From assembly GCA_943788045.1 (NCBI GenBank), contig CALSOT010000006.1, forward strand, positions 744,001 to 808,000: a stretch of DNA of 64,000 nt. The letters run 5' to 3'. The notes under the pieces are model-generated. The model saw nothing but the letters and a program-made list of their open reading frames with translations, made no database searches and had not been told where the DNA came from. Positions 40,419-50,243 of this stretch are shown in pieces; positions within the stretch are counted from its first letter, which is position 1, and each line of letters begins with the position of its first letter. The DNA is from an uncultured Polaribacter sp. (GTDB lineage Bacteria > Bacteroidota > Bacteroidia > Flavobacteriales > Flavobacteriaceae). Made by a program: the position numbers and the translations under genes.

Positions 40419-42716
40419 ATGGCGAAAAAAAAAGTAAAAAATTTTACAAAATATATCATATGGTTCTGGGGTATTTCCTTAGGAACTTTTTCTCTTATCA
40501 TCTTATTGTTTTTGTCTGCTTCTTGGGGAGGGCTCGGTGCTTTACCAACATTTGAAGAATTAGAGAATCCGGAAAACAATCTAGCCACAGAGGTTATATC
40601 TTCAGACGGGAAAACACTTGGTAAATATGCTACAGAAAATAGGACACCGATAAAATTTAAAGACTTACCACAAAATATTATTGAGGCATTAGTGGCTACC
40701 GAAGATGAACGGTTTTACGAACATTCTGGTATCGATTTTAGAGGCACAACAAGGGCTGTTTTAAAACCCGGAAGTGGAGGGGCGAGTACTATTACTCAGC
40801 AATTGGCTAGAATGTTGTTTACTGGACAGAAGTCTAGAAATAAAATTAAAAGGGTATTACAAAAAGTGAAAGAATGGGTTGTTGCTACAAAACTAGAAAG
40901 ACAATATACCAAACATGAAATTATAACAATGTACCTAAATAAGTACGATTTTTTAAACCAGGCCGTTGGTATTCGTTCTGCAGCACGTATTTATTTTGGA
41001 AAAGAACCCAAAGAATTAGACATTCAAGAATCTGCAATGCTAATTGGGATGTTAAAAAACTCTTCTTATTTTAATCCATTAAGAAGACCCAAATTAGTAA
41101 AACAAAGAAGAAATGTTGTTTTAAAACAAATGAATCGTAATGAGTTTATTACGCTTAAAGAAAAAGATTCTTTACAACAATTAAATTTAGGTTTAGATGT
41201 TCACAAAGAAGGTCATTCTGAAGGTTCTGCAACTTATTTTAGATCTTATTTACAAAAATACTTAAGAAAGTGGGTAAAAGAAAATCCAAAACCAAACGGA
41301 GAACAATACAATATTTTTAGAGATGGTTTAAAAATTTATGTAACCATAGACTCTCGCATGCAAAAATATGCAGAAGAAGCGATTGAAGAGCACATGTCTA
41401 ATTTGCAATCCTACTTTTTTGAAGAACAAAAAACGAACAAAACAGCTCCTTTTTATGAGTTAGAAAAGTCTGAAATTAACATGATTTTAGAGAGAGCTAA
41501 GAAGAATTCTGATAGATATAAAAGATTAAAAATTGCAGGAAAATCTAAAACGGAAATTGATAAAATTTTCGAGAAAAAGACAAAGATGAGTGTTTTTTCT
41601 TGGAAAGGAAATATTGATACAATCATGTCTCCAATAGATTCAATAAGATATTACAAATACTTTTTACGTTCTGGATTGTTATCAATAGAACCTGAATCTG
41701 GCCATATAAAAGCTTGGGTTGGGGGTATTGATAATAAGCATTTTAAGTATGATGCAGTTGCACAACAGAAAAGACAGGTAGGTTCTACTTTTAAGCCATT
41801 TGTATATGCTACAGCGATTAATCAATTAAAATTATCGCCATGTGAAGAGTTTCCAAATATACCTTACACAATTCCTAAAGGAAAATATGGGATTCCAGAA
41901 GAATGGACTCCAAAAAACTCCAGTGATGAATATGGAGGAATGTTATCTTTAAAAGGTGGTTTAGCAAAATCTGTAAATACAATGTCTGCAAGACTGGTAG
42001 ATATGGTTTCTCCAAGAAATGTTGTTCGTTTGGCAAAATCTGCTGGTATAGAAAGTAGAATACGAGCAAACCCATCTATAGCATTGGGAGCGGTAGATTT
42101 ATCATTATTAGAAATGGTAAGTGCATATGCTACTTTTGCGAACAAAGGTTTACGAGTTACTCCTATGATTTTAACAAGAATTGAAGATAAAAATGGAACC
42201 GTATTACAAGAGTTTATTCCAGAAACTAAAGAGGTTTTAAGTGAAGAGTCTGCTTATGTTGTGTTGGATTTATTAAAAGGTGTGACACTTTCTGGTTCAG
42301 GAGTTCGTTTACGTTTGCCTTGGGAGAAACCCGGTTATGTTACTGGGCATCCTTATAAATTTACAAATCCAATTGCGGGTAAAACAGGTACAACACAAAA
42401 TCAATCAGATGGATGGTTTATGGGAATTGTGCCTAATTTAGCAACAGGAGTTTGGACTGGTGGAGAAGATAGGTCAACACATTTTGAAGGAATTGCAAAA
42501 GGACAAGGAGCAACAATGTCTTTACCTTCTTGGGCATTATATATGCAAAAATGTTATGCTGACAAGACATTAAATATTAGTTTAGAAGATTTTGAAAAGC
42601 CAGAAAACATATCCATTAAGATCGATTGTGGTGAAAAGCCTGATGAAGAACTTGAAAAAGAATCTGAGAAGGATAAAGAGGTAGAGCCAGAGCCAGAGGA
42701 GGATACAGAATTTTAA
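40419..42716 (+). CDS. Class A penicillin-binding protein (PBP1A-like)
   Basis: 765-residue bifunctional peptidoglycan synthase. One transmembrane helix at about 10-30 is followed by the glycosyltransferase-51 domain (ATEDERFYEHSGIDFRG with catalytic Glu, GASTITQQLARML, KVKEWVVATKLER). The transpeptidase domain has the SxxK box in GSTFKPFVYA, SVN in KSVNTMSARL, and KTG in AGKTGTTQN. The C-terminus is an acidic tail of Glu, Lys and Pro. It is co-transcribed with ricT and gldH. Confidence 0.94.
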   Translation: MAKKKVKNFTKYIIWFWGISLGTFSLIILLFLSASWGGLGALPTFEELENPENNLATEVISSDGKTLGKYATENRTPIKFKDLPQNIIEALVATEDERFYEHSGIDFRGTTRAVLKPGSGGASTITQQLARMLFTGQKSRNKIKRVLQKVKEWVVATKLERQYTKHEIITMYLNKYDFLNQAVGIRSAARIYFGKEPKELDIQESAMLIGMLKNSSYFNPLRRPKLVKQRRNVVLKQMNRNEFITLKEKDSLQQLNLGLDVHKEGHSEGSATYFRSYLQKYLRKWVKENPKPNGEQYNIFRDGLKIYVTIDSRMQKYAEEAIEEHMSNLQSYFFEEQKTNKTAPFYELEKSEINMILERAKKNSDRYKRLKIAGKSKTEIDKIFEKKTKMSVFSWKGNIDTIMSPIDSIRYYKYFLRSGLLSIEPESGHIKAWVGGIDNKHFKYDAVAQQKRQVGSTFKPFVYATAINQLKLSPCEEFPNIPYTIPKGKYGIPEEWTPKNSSDEYGGMLSLKGGLAKSVNTMSARLVDMVSPRNVVRLAKSAGIESRIRANPSIALGAVDLSLLEMVSAYATFANKGLRVTPMILTRIEDKNGTVLQEFIPETKEVLSEESAYVVLDLLKGVTLSGSGVRLRLPWEKPGYVTGHPYKFTNPIAGKTGTTQNQSDGWFMGIVPNLATGVWTGGEDRSTHFEGIAKGQGATMSLPSWALYMQKCYADKTLNISLEDFEKPENISIKIDCGEKPDEELEKESEKDKEVEPEPEEDTEF

Positions 42717-42734
42717 TGTTCACTAAATTTACTT

Positions 42735-42760
42735 GTACTGAACTTATTTCAGTATTTTTA
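42735..42760 (+). terminator. Terminator after the PBP1A gene
   Basis: TACTGAA (42736-42742) pairs with TTCAGTA (42748-42754) and runs into five T residues. Confidence 0.6.
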
Positions 42761-42785
42761 ATAACAAATCATAAATAGAATTGCT

Positions 42786-43487
42786 ATGATAAATAAAAAA
42801 GTAAACAATGTAGAAGAGGCTTTACGAGGTGTTAAAAGTGGAATGACTTTTATGCTTGGTGGTTTTGGTTTATGTGGTATTCCAGAAAATGCTATTTCGG
42901 AATTAGTAAAATTAGATGTTAGAGGTATTACTTGTATTTCAAACAATGCAGGTGTAGATGATTTTGGTTTGGGATTATTACTGCAAAATAAACAAATTAA
43001 AAAAATGATTTCTTCTTATGTAGGAGAAAATGATGAGTTTGAGCGTCAAATGTTATCCGGAGAATTAGAAGTAGAGTTAACACCTCAAGGTACTTTAGCA
43101 GAGAAATGCAGAGCTGCACAAGCAGGATTTCCGGCATTTTATACACCAGCAGGTTATGGTACTGAAGTTGCTGAAGGAAAAGAGACTAGAGATTTTGATG
43201 GAAAAATGTATGTTTTAGAACCTGCATTTAAAGCTGATTTTGCATTTGTAAAAGCCTGGAAAGGTGATGCGGCAGGTAATTTAATTTTTAAAGGAACTTC
43301 AAGAAATTTTAATCCAAATATGTGTGGAGCAGCAACAATTACGGTTGCAGAAGTAGAAGAAATGGTTCCTGTTGGCGAATTAGAACCAAATAATGTTCAT
43401 ATTCCGGGCATATTTGTACAACGTATTTTTCAAGGAACAGCATATGAAAAGAGAATTGAACAACGAACTGTAAGACAAAAAAGCTAA
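42786..43487 (+). CDS. 3-oxoacid CoA-transferase, subunit A
   Basis: 233-residue alpha subunit of a succinyl-CoA:3-ketoacid or acetoacetate-type CoA transferase. The CoA-binding signature [13 protein letters not shown] lies near residue 24, followed by [12 protein letters not shown] and [10 protein letters not shown]. It acts with the beta subunit encoded 2 bases downstream to move CoA between succinate or acetate and acetoacetate, linking ketone-body and leucine breakdown to central metabolism. Confidence 0.93.
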   Translation: MINKKVNNVEEALRGVKSGMTFMLGGFGLCGIPENAISELVKLDVRGITCISNNAGVDDFGLGLLLQNKQIKKMISSYVGENDEFERQMLSGELEVELTPQGTLAEKCRAAQAGFPAFYTPAGYGTEVAEGKETRDFDGKMYVLEPAFKADFAFVKAWKGDAAGNLIFKGTSRNFNPNMCGAATITVAEVEEMVPVGELEPNNVHIPGIFVQRIFQGTAYEKRIEQRTVRQKS

Positions 43488-43489
43488 TT

Positions 43490-44143
43490 ATGTTAGATAA
43501 AAACGGAATAGCGAAACGAATCGCACAAGAAGTTCAAAACGGATTTTACGTAAATCTAGGAATTGGAATTCCAACTCTTGTTGCAAACTATGTTAGAGAT
43601 GATATAGAAGTGGAGTTTCAAAGTGAAAATGGCGTTTTAGGTATGGGGCCTTTTCCTTTTGAAGGGGAAGAAGATGCAGATATTATAAATGCGGGTAAAC
43701 AAACAATTACCACAATGCCTGGTGCAAGTTTTTTTGATTCTTCAATGAGTTTTTCTATGATTCGCGGTAAACATGTTCATTTAACCATTTTGGGAGCAAT
43801 GGAAGTTGCACAAAATGGAGATATCGCTAACTGGAAAATTCCTGGAAAAATGGTAAAAGGAATGGGAGGAGCAATGGATTTAGTGGCTTCTGCAGAAAAT
43901 ATTATTGTTGCAATGATGCATTCTAATAAACGTGGAGAATCTAAAATCTTAAAAAAATGTTCTTTGCCTTTAACAGGGGTTGGTTGCGTAACAAAAGTGG
44001 TTACTAATTTGGCTGTATTAGAGGTGAAAAATAACGAATTTCATTTATTAGAGAGAGCGCCTGGAGTTTCTGTTGAAGAAATTAAAGAAGCTACAGATGG
44101 AACTTTAATTGTTAATGGAGAAATTCCAGAAATGACTATTTAA
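43490..44143 (+). CDS. 3-oxoacid CoA-transferase, subunit B
   Basis: 217-residue beta subunit. The catalytic glutamate is E46 in the family motif SENGVLGMG; VNLGIGIPTLV precedes it and the PGASFFDSSMSF and GVGCVTKVVT segments complete the fold. It forms the heteromer with the product of the adjacent gene. Confidence 0.93.
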   Translation: MLDKNGIAKRIAQEVQNGFYVNLGIGIPTLVANYVRDDIEVEFQSENGVLGMGPFPFEGEEDADIINAGKQTITTMPGASFFDSSMSFSMIRGKHVHLTILGAMEVAQNGDIANWKIPGKMVKGMGGAMDLVASAENIIVAMMHSNKRGESKILKKCSLPLTGVGCVTKVVTNLAVLEVKNNEFHLLERAPGVSVEEIKEATDGTLIVNGEIPEMTI

Positions 44144-44290
44144 TTTATAGTTATAAAAAAAATATTGGTTAATAAATCCAATTATTTTGTAAAATTTCTG
44201 TTGGTTTCTGATCAACTTTGTAGAACGCAAACAGAAAAAATTAAACAAATCACATGGCTATTTTTAAAGAAGCCAGTTATTTTAGAATAA

Positions 44291-45052
44291 ATGAAAATAA
44301 TATCATACAACGTAAACGGAATTAGAGCAGCTTTAAAAAAAGGCTTTTTAGATTGGTTAGAAGCTGCAAATCCAGATGTAATTTGCATTCAAGAAACAAA
44401 AGCACATAAAGAGCAATTAGATGTAACTGAATTCGAAAATGCAGGTTATCCATATCATTATTGGTTTTCAGCGCAGAAGAAAGGATATTCTTCGGTAGCA
44501 ATTTTTTGTAAAGAAAAACCAAATCATATAGAATATGGTACAGGAATTGAAGCTATGGATTTTGAAGGTAGAAATTTACGTGTAGATTTTGATAATGTTT
44601 CTGTAATGAGTTTGTATTTGCCTTCTGGTACAAATTCAGAAAGGTTGAGTTTTAAGTTTAATTATATGGATGAATTTCAGCAATATATCAATGATTTAAA
44701 ACAAGAAATTCCCAATTTAGTAATTTGTGGAGACTATAATATTTGTCACGAAGCTATAGATATTCATAATCCAAAAATGAAAAATGTTTCTGGATTCTTA
44801 CCTGAAGAAAGAACTTGGATGGGGGAGTTTATAAACAGCGGCTTTATAGATAGTTTTCGTTTTCTAAATCAAGATAAACAAGAATATTCTTGGTGGAGCT
44901 ATAGAGCAAATTCTAGAGCAAATAATAAAGGCTGGCGTTTAGATTACGCAATGGTATCAGCACCATTAAGAGAAAAAATTTCTAGAGCTTATATTTTATC
45001 AGAAGCAAAACATTCAGATCATTGCCCTATCGCTTTAGAGTTAGATATTTAA
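44291..45052 (+). CDS. xth: Exodeoxyribonuclease III
   Basis: AP endonuclease and 3'-5' exonuclease of base excision repair, 253 residues. Catalytic features are visible: N7/N9 in MKIISYNVNGIR, the metal-binding E35 in CIQETKA, GDYNICH in the centre, WRLDYAMVS and the terminal SDHCPIALEL with the active His. It is followed 8 bases later by the transglycosylase gene. Confidence 0.95.
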   Translation: MKIISYNVNGIRAALKKGFLDWLEAANPDVICIQETKAHKEQLDVTEFENAGYPYHYWFSAQKKGYSSVAIFCKEKPNHIEYGTGIEAMDFEGRNLRVDFDNVSVMSLYLPSGTNSERLSFKFNYMDEFQQYINDLKQEIPNLVICGDYNICHEAIDIHNPKMKNVSGFLPEERTWMGEFINSGFIDSFRFLNQDKQEYSWWSYRANSRANNKGWRLDYAMVSAPLREKISRAYILSEAKHSDHCPIALELDI

Positions 45053-45060
45053 AGTAAAAA

Positions 45061-46602
45061 ATGAAGAAACTAATTATATTTCTCTTTTTAACAAGTTCTC
45101 TTTTTTCTCAAGAGAAAAAAGATACTCTCATTGTAGCGGTAGATTCTTTAAAAAAACCAGTTCAATTAGATATCTCTTTAATCGCTAATGATTCAGTAAT
45201 AAATGAGATTGAAGGAAGCTTTTTTTCTGACAAAGATTTAAGAATAATCGATAGTTTACTTGTACAAGAAAAATTTAATTCAGGCTTAATAGATACGCTT
45301 GTTTATGTAATTAATGATAAGGATATAATAGGAAACACAAATATAGTTTTAACTAAAGATTTATTAAAAGTTCGTCTTTCTAAATTAAATGCTAAAACAC
45401 CTTTTAATCTAGCGTATAACATTTCTTTAGAAAAAGTAATTAATAGCTATTTACAGCAGCGTAAAAAGTATTATCCGGCCTTAATGGCAAAGGCAAAATA
45501 TTATTTTCCAATGTTTGAGCAATATCTAGATCAATATGACATTCCGTTAGAAATGAAGTACTTGGCTATTGTGGAATCTGCTTTAAGACCTAAGATAAAA
45601 TCGAGAGTTGGAGCAACAGGCTTATGGCAATTTATGTATGGTACAGGAAAGGAGTTCGATTTAAAAGTGAGTTCTTATGTAGATGAGCGTCAAGATCCAG
45701 TAAAAGCAACCATTGCAGCTTGTAAATATTTAAGTCAGTTATTTACCATTTTTGGTGATTGGGACTTAGCTTTAGCAGCCTATAATTCTGGCCCTGGAAA
45801 TGTAAGAAAAGCTATAAAACGTTCTGGAGGGTATAAAAATTATTGGAATATTAGACCTTATTTGCCAAGAGAGACAGCTGGTTATGTGCCGGCATTTTAC
45901 GCAACAATGTATATTTTTGAATACGCAGAAGAGCATAAAATTTATTCTGAAATTCCAATGTTTTTTAATTTTCAAACCGATACAATTCAAATAAAAAGAA
46001 CGATTAGTTTCGATCAAATTTCTGAGATAATTGATGTTGATGAGGAGGTGTTAACTACTTTAAATCCCTCTTATAAGTTAGATATTATTCCGTTTATAAA
46101 AGACAGAAATTACGCTGTAAGATTGCCAAGCAACAAAATTGTTCAATTTTTAGACAAAGAAAAAGAGATTTATGCGTTAGCAGATGCCGATGATGCGCAA
46201 AGAGAAAAACCTTTGCCTAAATATTTTGAAATGGATAAACGCATTCGTTACAAAGTTAGAAGTGGCGATTTTTTAGGGAAAATTGCTAATAAATTTGGTG
46301 TACGTGTAAGTGATCTTAAACGTTGGAACAGCCTAAAAAGTAGTCGATTAAAAATAGGACAAAGATTATCTGTTTATCCTAAAAAACTTAATTTTTCACT
46401 TAAAAAATCATCAAAAGACAAAGTGGTAGAATCTACTATAAAAGGGTCACCTAAGGTTTATGTTGTAAAAAAAGGAGAGTCACTTTGGAGTATTTCTCAA
46501 AAATTTAAAAATGTTTCCGTTGATGAAATTAAAAAATGGAACAATATTTGGAGTGCTAAAGACTTAAAGCCGGGAACTAAATTAAACCTATTTAAAAGCT
46601 AA
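45061..46602 (+). CDS. MltD-like lytic transglycosylase with two LysM domains
   Basis: 513 residues with an N-terminal signal peptide (LIIFLFLTSSLFSQ). The SLT domain has catalytic E172 in AIVESALRPK, then GATGLWQFM and LALAAYNSGPGNV. Two LysM peptidoglycan-binding modules lie at the C-terminus (RYKVRSGDFLGKIANKFGV around 400, and VYVVKKGESLWSISQKF around 465). It cleaves glycan strands in the periplasm. It is paired with a DUF4837 gene 4 bases downstream, as in many flavobacteria. Confidence 0.92.
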   Translation: MKKLIIFLFLTSSLFSQEKKDTLIVAVDSLKKPVQLDISLIANDSVINEIEGSFFSDKDLRIIDSLLVQEKFNSGLIDTLVYVINDKDIIGNTNIVLTKDLLKVRLSKLNAKTPFNLAYNISLEKVINSYLQQRKKYYPALMAKAKYYFPMFEQYLDQYDIPLEMKYLAIVESALRPKIKSRVGATGLWQFMYGTGKEFDLKVSSYVDERQDPVKATIAACKYLSQLFTIFGDWDLALAAYNSGPGNVRKAIKRSGGYKNYWNIRPYLPRETAGYVPAFYATMYIFEYAEEHKIYSEIPMFFNFQTDTIQIKRTISFDQISEIIDVDEEVLTTLNPSYKLDIIPFIKDRNYAVRLPSNKIVQFLDKEKEIYALADADDAQREKPLPKYFEMDKRIRYKVRSGDFLGKIANKFGVRVSDLKRWNSLKSSRLKIGQRLSVYPKKLNFSLKKSSKDKVVESTIKGSPKVYVVKKGESLWSISQKFKNVSVDEIKKWNNIWSAKDLKPGTKLNLFKS

Positions 46603-46606
46603 ATTT

Positions 46607-47590
46607 ATGAAGAAGATATTCTTACTATTTGTGATTACTGTTTTATTAGTATCATGCGGAAACAATGATAAAGTTGTTTTACGAGACTCAATTGGTAAAA
46701 TAAACAAAGTATTGGTTGTTACTAAATCTAGTGATTGGGAAGGTAGTCTTGGAAAGGAAATTAGAAATTCTTTTGGTGAATTAATGGTCGGTTTACCACA
46801 GCCAGAATCTATGTTATCTGTCTCGCAAGTTGCGCCAAATGGATTTGGAACGATGATGAGGGTTAGTAGAAATATTTTAGTGATTGGTATAGGAGATGAA
46901 GAAAAATATTTTGTAAAAAATAATATTTATGCGCAACCCCAAACGGTTATTTATGTTTATGCTAAAGATGATGAAGGTGTTGTAAAAATGTTTAAAAAAC
47001 ACGAAAAAGAAATTATAAAAACATTTATTCGGTCTGATATAGATAGAACTCAGAGTTTGTTTAGAAAGAATAAATTAGATGATACTCAGTTTAAGACCTT
47101 ACAAAACTTAGGGATTTCCTTAACTATTCATGACAAATTTAACACTGTTGATGATACAGGGGAATTCTTGTGGTTACGCCACCATTTATCAAGTGGAATC
47201 GCAAAAACCGGAAGTAATAATATTTTAGTCTATTCAATTCCTTTAGAAGATGAAACAAAAGTTTCAGATAATATTGTTGCTGTTAGAAATAGAATTGGAA
47301 AGAAATACATACCAGGTTCAGATCCAGAAAAAATGTATATGATTACTGAAGAAGCTTATACTCCTTTTACTTTTGATGCTGTTATAGATGGAAAGAAAGC
47401 TTATGAGACCCGAGGTAAATGGGAAGTTAAAAACGATTTTATGGCAGGTCCTTTTTTAAATTACACTGTAGTTGACAAAAAGAATAACAGGCTTGTTGTT
47501 TTTGAAGGGTTTACCTACGCACCGTCTGTAAATAAAAGAGCTTTTTTGTTTGAATTGGAGGCAATTGCCAAATCTATGAAGATTCAATAA
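46607..47590 (+). CDS. DUF4837 family lipoprotein
   Basis: 327 residues with lipobox VLLVSC (C17). The mature part begins with KVLVVTKSSDWEGSLGKEIR and ends with GFTYAPSVNKRAFLFELEAI, both typical of DUF4837. The domain is duplicated in outline (two SSG or RSD-containing halves) but no catalytic residues are known. Gene neighbourhood with an MltD-like enzyme hints at a cell-wall role; that is inference. A bidirectional terminator follows. Confidence 0.85.
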   Translation: MKKIFLLFVITVLLVSCGNNDKVVLRDSIGKINKVLVVTKSSDWEGSLGKEIRNSFGELMVGLPQPESMLSVSQVAPNGFGTMMRVSRNILVIGIGDEEKYFVKNNIYAQPQTVIYVYAKDDEGVVKMFKKHEKEIIKTFIRSDIDRTQSLFRKNKLDDTQFKTLQNLGISLTIHDKFNTVDDTGEFLWLRHHLSSGIAKTGSNNILVYSIPLEDETKVSDNIVAVRNRIGKKYIPGSDPEKMYMITEEAYTPFTFDAVIDGKKAYETRGKWEVKNDFMAGPFLNYTVVDKKNNRLVVFEGFTYAPSVNKRAFLFELEAIAKSMKIQ

Positions 47591-47602
47591 GAAATCTTTA
47601 GT

Positions 47603-47637
47603 AAAAAAAACCGAAAGTATTTACTTTCGGTTTTTTT
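47603..47637. terminator. Bidirectional terminator between DUF4837 and trpS
   Basis: AAAAAAACCGAAAGTA (47604-47619) and TACTTTCGGTTTTTTT (47622-47637) form a perfect stem with A/T tracts suited to both directions. Confidence 0.87.
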
Positions 47638-47654
47638 ATGATTTCAGATGTTAT

Positions 47655-48623
47655 TTAATAACCTATTTTAGTTCTAACTCTTTGTAGTACGTCGTTAGCG
47701 ACTTTCGTTGCTTTCACCGATCCTACCTTCAAAGCGTCATCTATTTCTTTCTTGTTTTCCATAAAGTGGTTATAACGTTCTCTAACAGTTGCAAATTTTT
47801 CAATTATCAATTCAAATAAGGCTTGTTTTGCATGACCATAACCATAATTTCCACCTTCATAATTTGCTCTCATTTCTGCAATTTGAGTATCTGAAGCTAA
47901 TAACTTATACAAACCAAAAACATTATCTGTATCGGGGTTTTTGGGCTCTTCTAAACCTAAACTATCTGTTTTAATAGACATTATTTGCTTTCTCAGTTTT
48001 TTGTCTGATAAGAAAATATTGATAATGTTATTTCTAGATTTACTCATTTTTTCACCATCAGTTCCAGGAACTAATTTTGTGTTTTCTTGTATTTTAGCTT
48101 GAGGAGCAACTAATGTTTCTCCTACAATATTATTAAATCTATTAGCAACATCACGTGTCATTTCTAAATGTTGTAATTGATCTTTTCCTACAGGAACAAT
48201 TTCAGCATCATATAACAGAATATCAGCAGCCATTAACATCGGATAAGAAAACAAACCTGCATTTACATCTCCTAATCTATCAGATTTATCTTTAAAACTA
48301 TGGGCTAATGTTAGCCTTTGGTAAGGGAAGAAGCAACTTAAATACCAAGTTAACTCTGTTGTTTGCGGAATATCACTCTGTCTGTAAAAAACAGTTTTAC
48401 TAATATCTAAACCACAGGCAAGCCAAGTTGCTGCAGTACTATATGTGTTTTCTCTTAATTCTTTTCCATCTTTAATCTGAGTTAAAGAATGCATATCTGC
48501 AATAAATAGAAAGGCTTCATTTGCGGGGTTATTCGCCATTTCTATGGCAGGTAGAATAGCGCCTAGTAAATTCCCTAAATGAGGTGTTCCAGTACTCTGA
48601 ACACCTGTTAAAATTCTTGACAT
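47655..48623 (-). CDS. trpS: Tryptophan--tRNA ligase
   Basis: Class I synthetase of 322 residues. The HIGH equivalent is in TGTPHLGNLLGA, and the KMSKS loop is GEKMSKSRNN; LMAADILLYDAEIVPVGKDQ is the tryptophan/ATP pocket region of bacterial TrpRS. Single gene; convergent with the DUF4837 operon. Confidence 0.96.
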   Translation of the reverse strand: MSRILTGVQSTGTPHLGNLLGAILPAIEMANNPANEAFLFIADMHSLTQIKDGKELRENTYSTAATWLACGLDISKTVFYRQSDIPQTTELTWYLSCFFPYQRLTLAHSFKDKSDRLGDVNAGLFSYPMLMAADILLYDAEIVPVGKDQLQHLEMTRDVANRFNNIVGETLVAPQAKIQENTKLVPGTDGEKMSKSRNNIINIFLSDKKLRKQIMSIKTDSLGLEEPKNPDTDNVFGLYKLLASDTQIAEMRANYEGGNYGYGHAKQALFELIIEKFATVRERYNHFMENKKEIDDALKVGSVKATKVANDVLQRVRTKIGY

Positions 48624-48730
48624 GGATAGTATATTTAATGTATTTTTAGCTTGAGTGATATATCTTAAGGTTCTGCAGCGGTAAAAATAAGGTTTTGTTT
48701 AAGAAAACCAATCAAACAAAAGAATAATAG

Positions 48731-48738
48731 TATTTTTG
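48731..48738 (+). promoter_or_regulatory. Bacteroidetes-type -7 element upstream of the second plsC
   Basis: TATTTTTG fits TAnnTTTG, about 80 bases before the GTG at 48820. Confidence 0.4.
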
Positions 48739-48819
48739 TCTACATTATTACCTTAAATAAGTAAACGCTCATCTTTATTGTTGGATAATTAAAATGTTAA
48801 TTTAACGTTTATAGATTCT

Positions 48820-49584
48820 GTGAAGTATATTAAAATTCCTTTTTTGTTAATTTGGCGATTGTGGTTTTATCTTTTAATGATAATAGCTGTTTTTGTTCTA
48901 TCTCCTTTTTTATTGATATTTTCTTTTAAAGAAGATCATTATCATATTTTTTGGAAAGTGGCTAGAATTTTATCTAAAATTTTAGTTTTCGGAATGGGTT
49001 TTCGTATCGATTTCGAGACAGAAGAAATTATTCAGCCAGATAAAAGTTATATGTTTTGCCCCAATCATGCATCTTTAATAGATCCATTTTTGTTAATTGT
49101 ATTAAGTAAGAACCCAATAGTTTTTGTCGGTAAAAAGGAGTTAGCCAGAATACCTGTTTTTGGCTTTTTTTACAAAAGAGTTGTTATTATGGTGGATAGG
49201 AGCAATCATAAAAGTAGAAAAAGAGTTTTTAAATTGGCAAAAAAAAGATTGAATGATGGGGTAAGCATGGCTATTTTTCCTGAAGGTTTAGTGCCTTCGG
49301 AAGATGTTGTTTTAGCACCCTTTAAAAAAGGAGCTTTTAGCTTGGCAATAGAATTTGAGATACCCATTGTACCTCAAGTTTATTACGATTGTAAACGGTT
49401 GTTTTCATGGGATGCGTTTAAAGGTGGTATTGGTGTTTTTAGAGTGAAGCAGCACAAACCTATTTCAACAAAAGGAATGTCTATTGATAAAATGACGTAT
49501 TTAAAAGACAAAACATTTGATGTTATTTACAATGCTTTGGCAGATGATGAGGTATATATGAAAGATACAAATAGAAAGAAATGA
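48820..49584 (+). CDS. Lysophospholipid acyltransferase (PlsC family), second copy
   Basis: 254 residues beginning at a GTG. A hydrophobic N-terminus (FLLIWRLWFYLLMIIAVFVL) anchors it in the inner membrane. Motif I is NHASLID (H83, D88) and motif III FPEGLVPSED (E155). It would transfer an acyl chain to a lysophospholipid such as lysophosphatidate. It overlaps the following trhA gene by 4 bases (ATGA). It may cover for the frameshifted plsC at 1750-2480. Confidence 0.87.
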   Translation: MKYIKIPFLLIWRLWFYLLMIIAVFVLSPFLLIFSFKEDHYHIFWKVARILSKILVFGMGFRIDFETEEIIQPDKSYMFCPNHASLIDPFLLIVLSKNPIVFVGKKELARIPVFGFFYKRVVIMVDRSNHKSRKRVFKLAKKRLNDGVSMAIFPEGLVPSEDVVLAPFKKGAFSLAIEFEIPIVPQVYYDCKRLFSWDAFKGGIGVFRVKQHKPISTKGMSIDKMTYLKDKTFDVIYNALADDEVYMKDTNRKK

Positions 49585-50219
49585 GCGAGAAATTAAATAA
49601 GACATATTCAAATGCTGAGGAACGACTTAATATTTGGTCTCATGGATTAGGTTTGGTTGCTAGTAGTATTGCATTTCCTTTTTTAATAATAAAAGCGATG
49701 TCTTATTCTTCTTTTTGGGATATAACAAGTTTTATCATTTATGGATTGAGTTTAATTATTCTGTATGCAGCCTCTACTTTTTACCATGCCGCTAAAAACC
49801 CTAAAAAAAGGCGAAGACTAAATATTTTTGATCATGCTGCTATTTATGTGCTAATTGCGGGTAGTTACACTCCTTTTTGTTTAGTCGCTTTAGATTCTGA
49901 GTTAGGTTGGTATATGTTTATTGCTGTTTGGGTTTTTGCTTTAACAGGAATTATTCTGAAGCTATTTTTTACCGGAAAATTTGATAAAATTTCTACTGCG
50001 ATGTATCTTTTAATGGGCTGGCAGGTGTTGTTTTTTATAAAACCTTTGATAAATGTTTTAACTAGTTTTAGTTTAAATTTATTATTTGCTGGAGGTGTTT
50101 TTTACACGGTTGGAGCTATTTTATATTCAATAAAAAAAATACCATACAATCATGCAATTTTTCATGTGTTTGTTTTACTAGGAAGTGTAAGTCATTTTTT
50201 AGCTTTGTATTTTTTGTAG
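49581..50219 (+). CDS. trhA: Hemolysin III / PAQR-family membrane protein
   Basis: 212 residues with seven predicted transmembrane helices. The PAQR signatures are visible: NIWSHGLGLV near the N-terminus, ASTFYHAAKNPKKRRRLNIFDHAAIYVLIAGSYTP cut by short loops, and the terminal HAIFHVFVLLGSVSHF with the metal-binding His residues. Family members affect membrane fluidity, which suits the coupled acyltransferase gene upstream. Confidence 0.9.
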   Translation: MSEKLNKTYSNAEERLNIWSHGLGLVASSIAFPFLIIKAMSYSSFWDITSFIIYGLSLIILYAASTFYHAAKNPKKRRRLNIFDHAAIYVLIAGSYTPFCLVALDSELGWYMFIAVWVFALTGIILKLFFTGKFDKISTAMYLLMGWQVLFFIKPLINVLTSFSLNLLFAGGVFYTVGAILYSIKKIPYNHAIFHVFVLLGSVSHFLALYFL

Positions 50220-50243
50220 CTAAAAGACACTAAATATTAGTTG

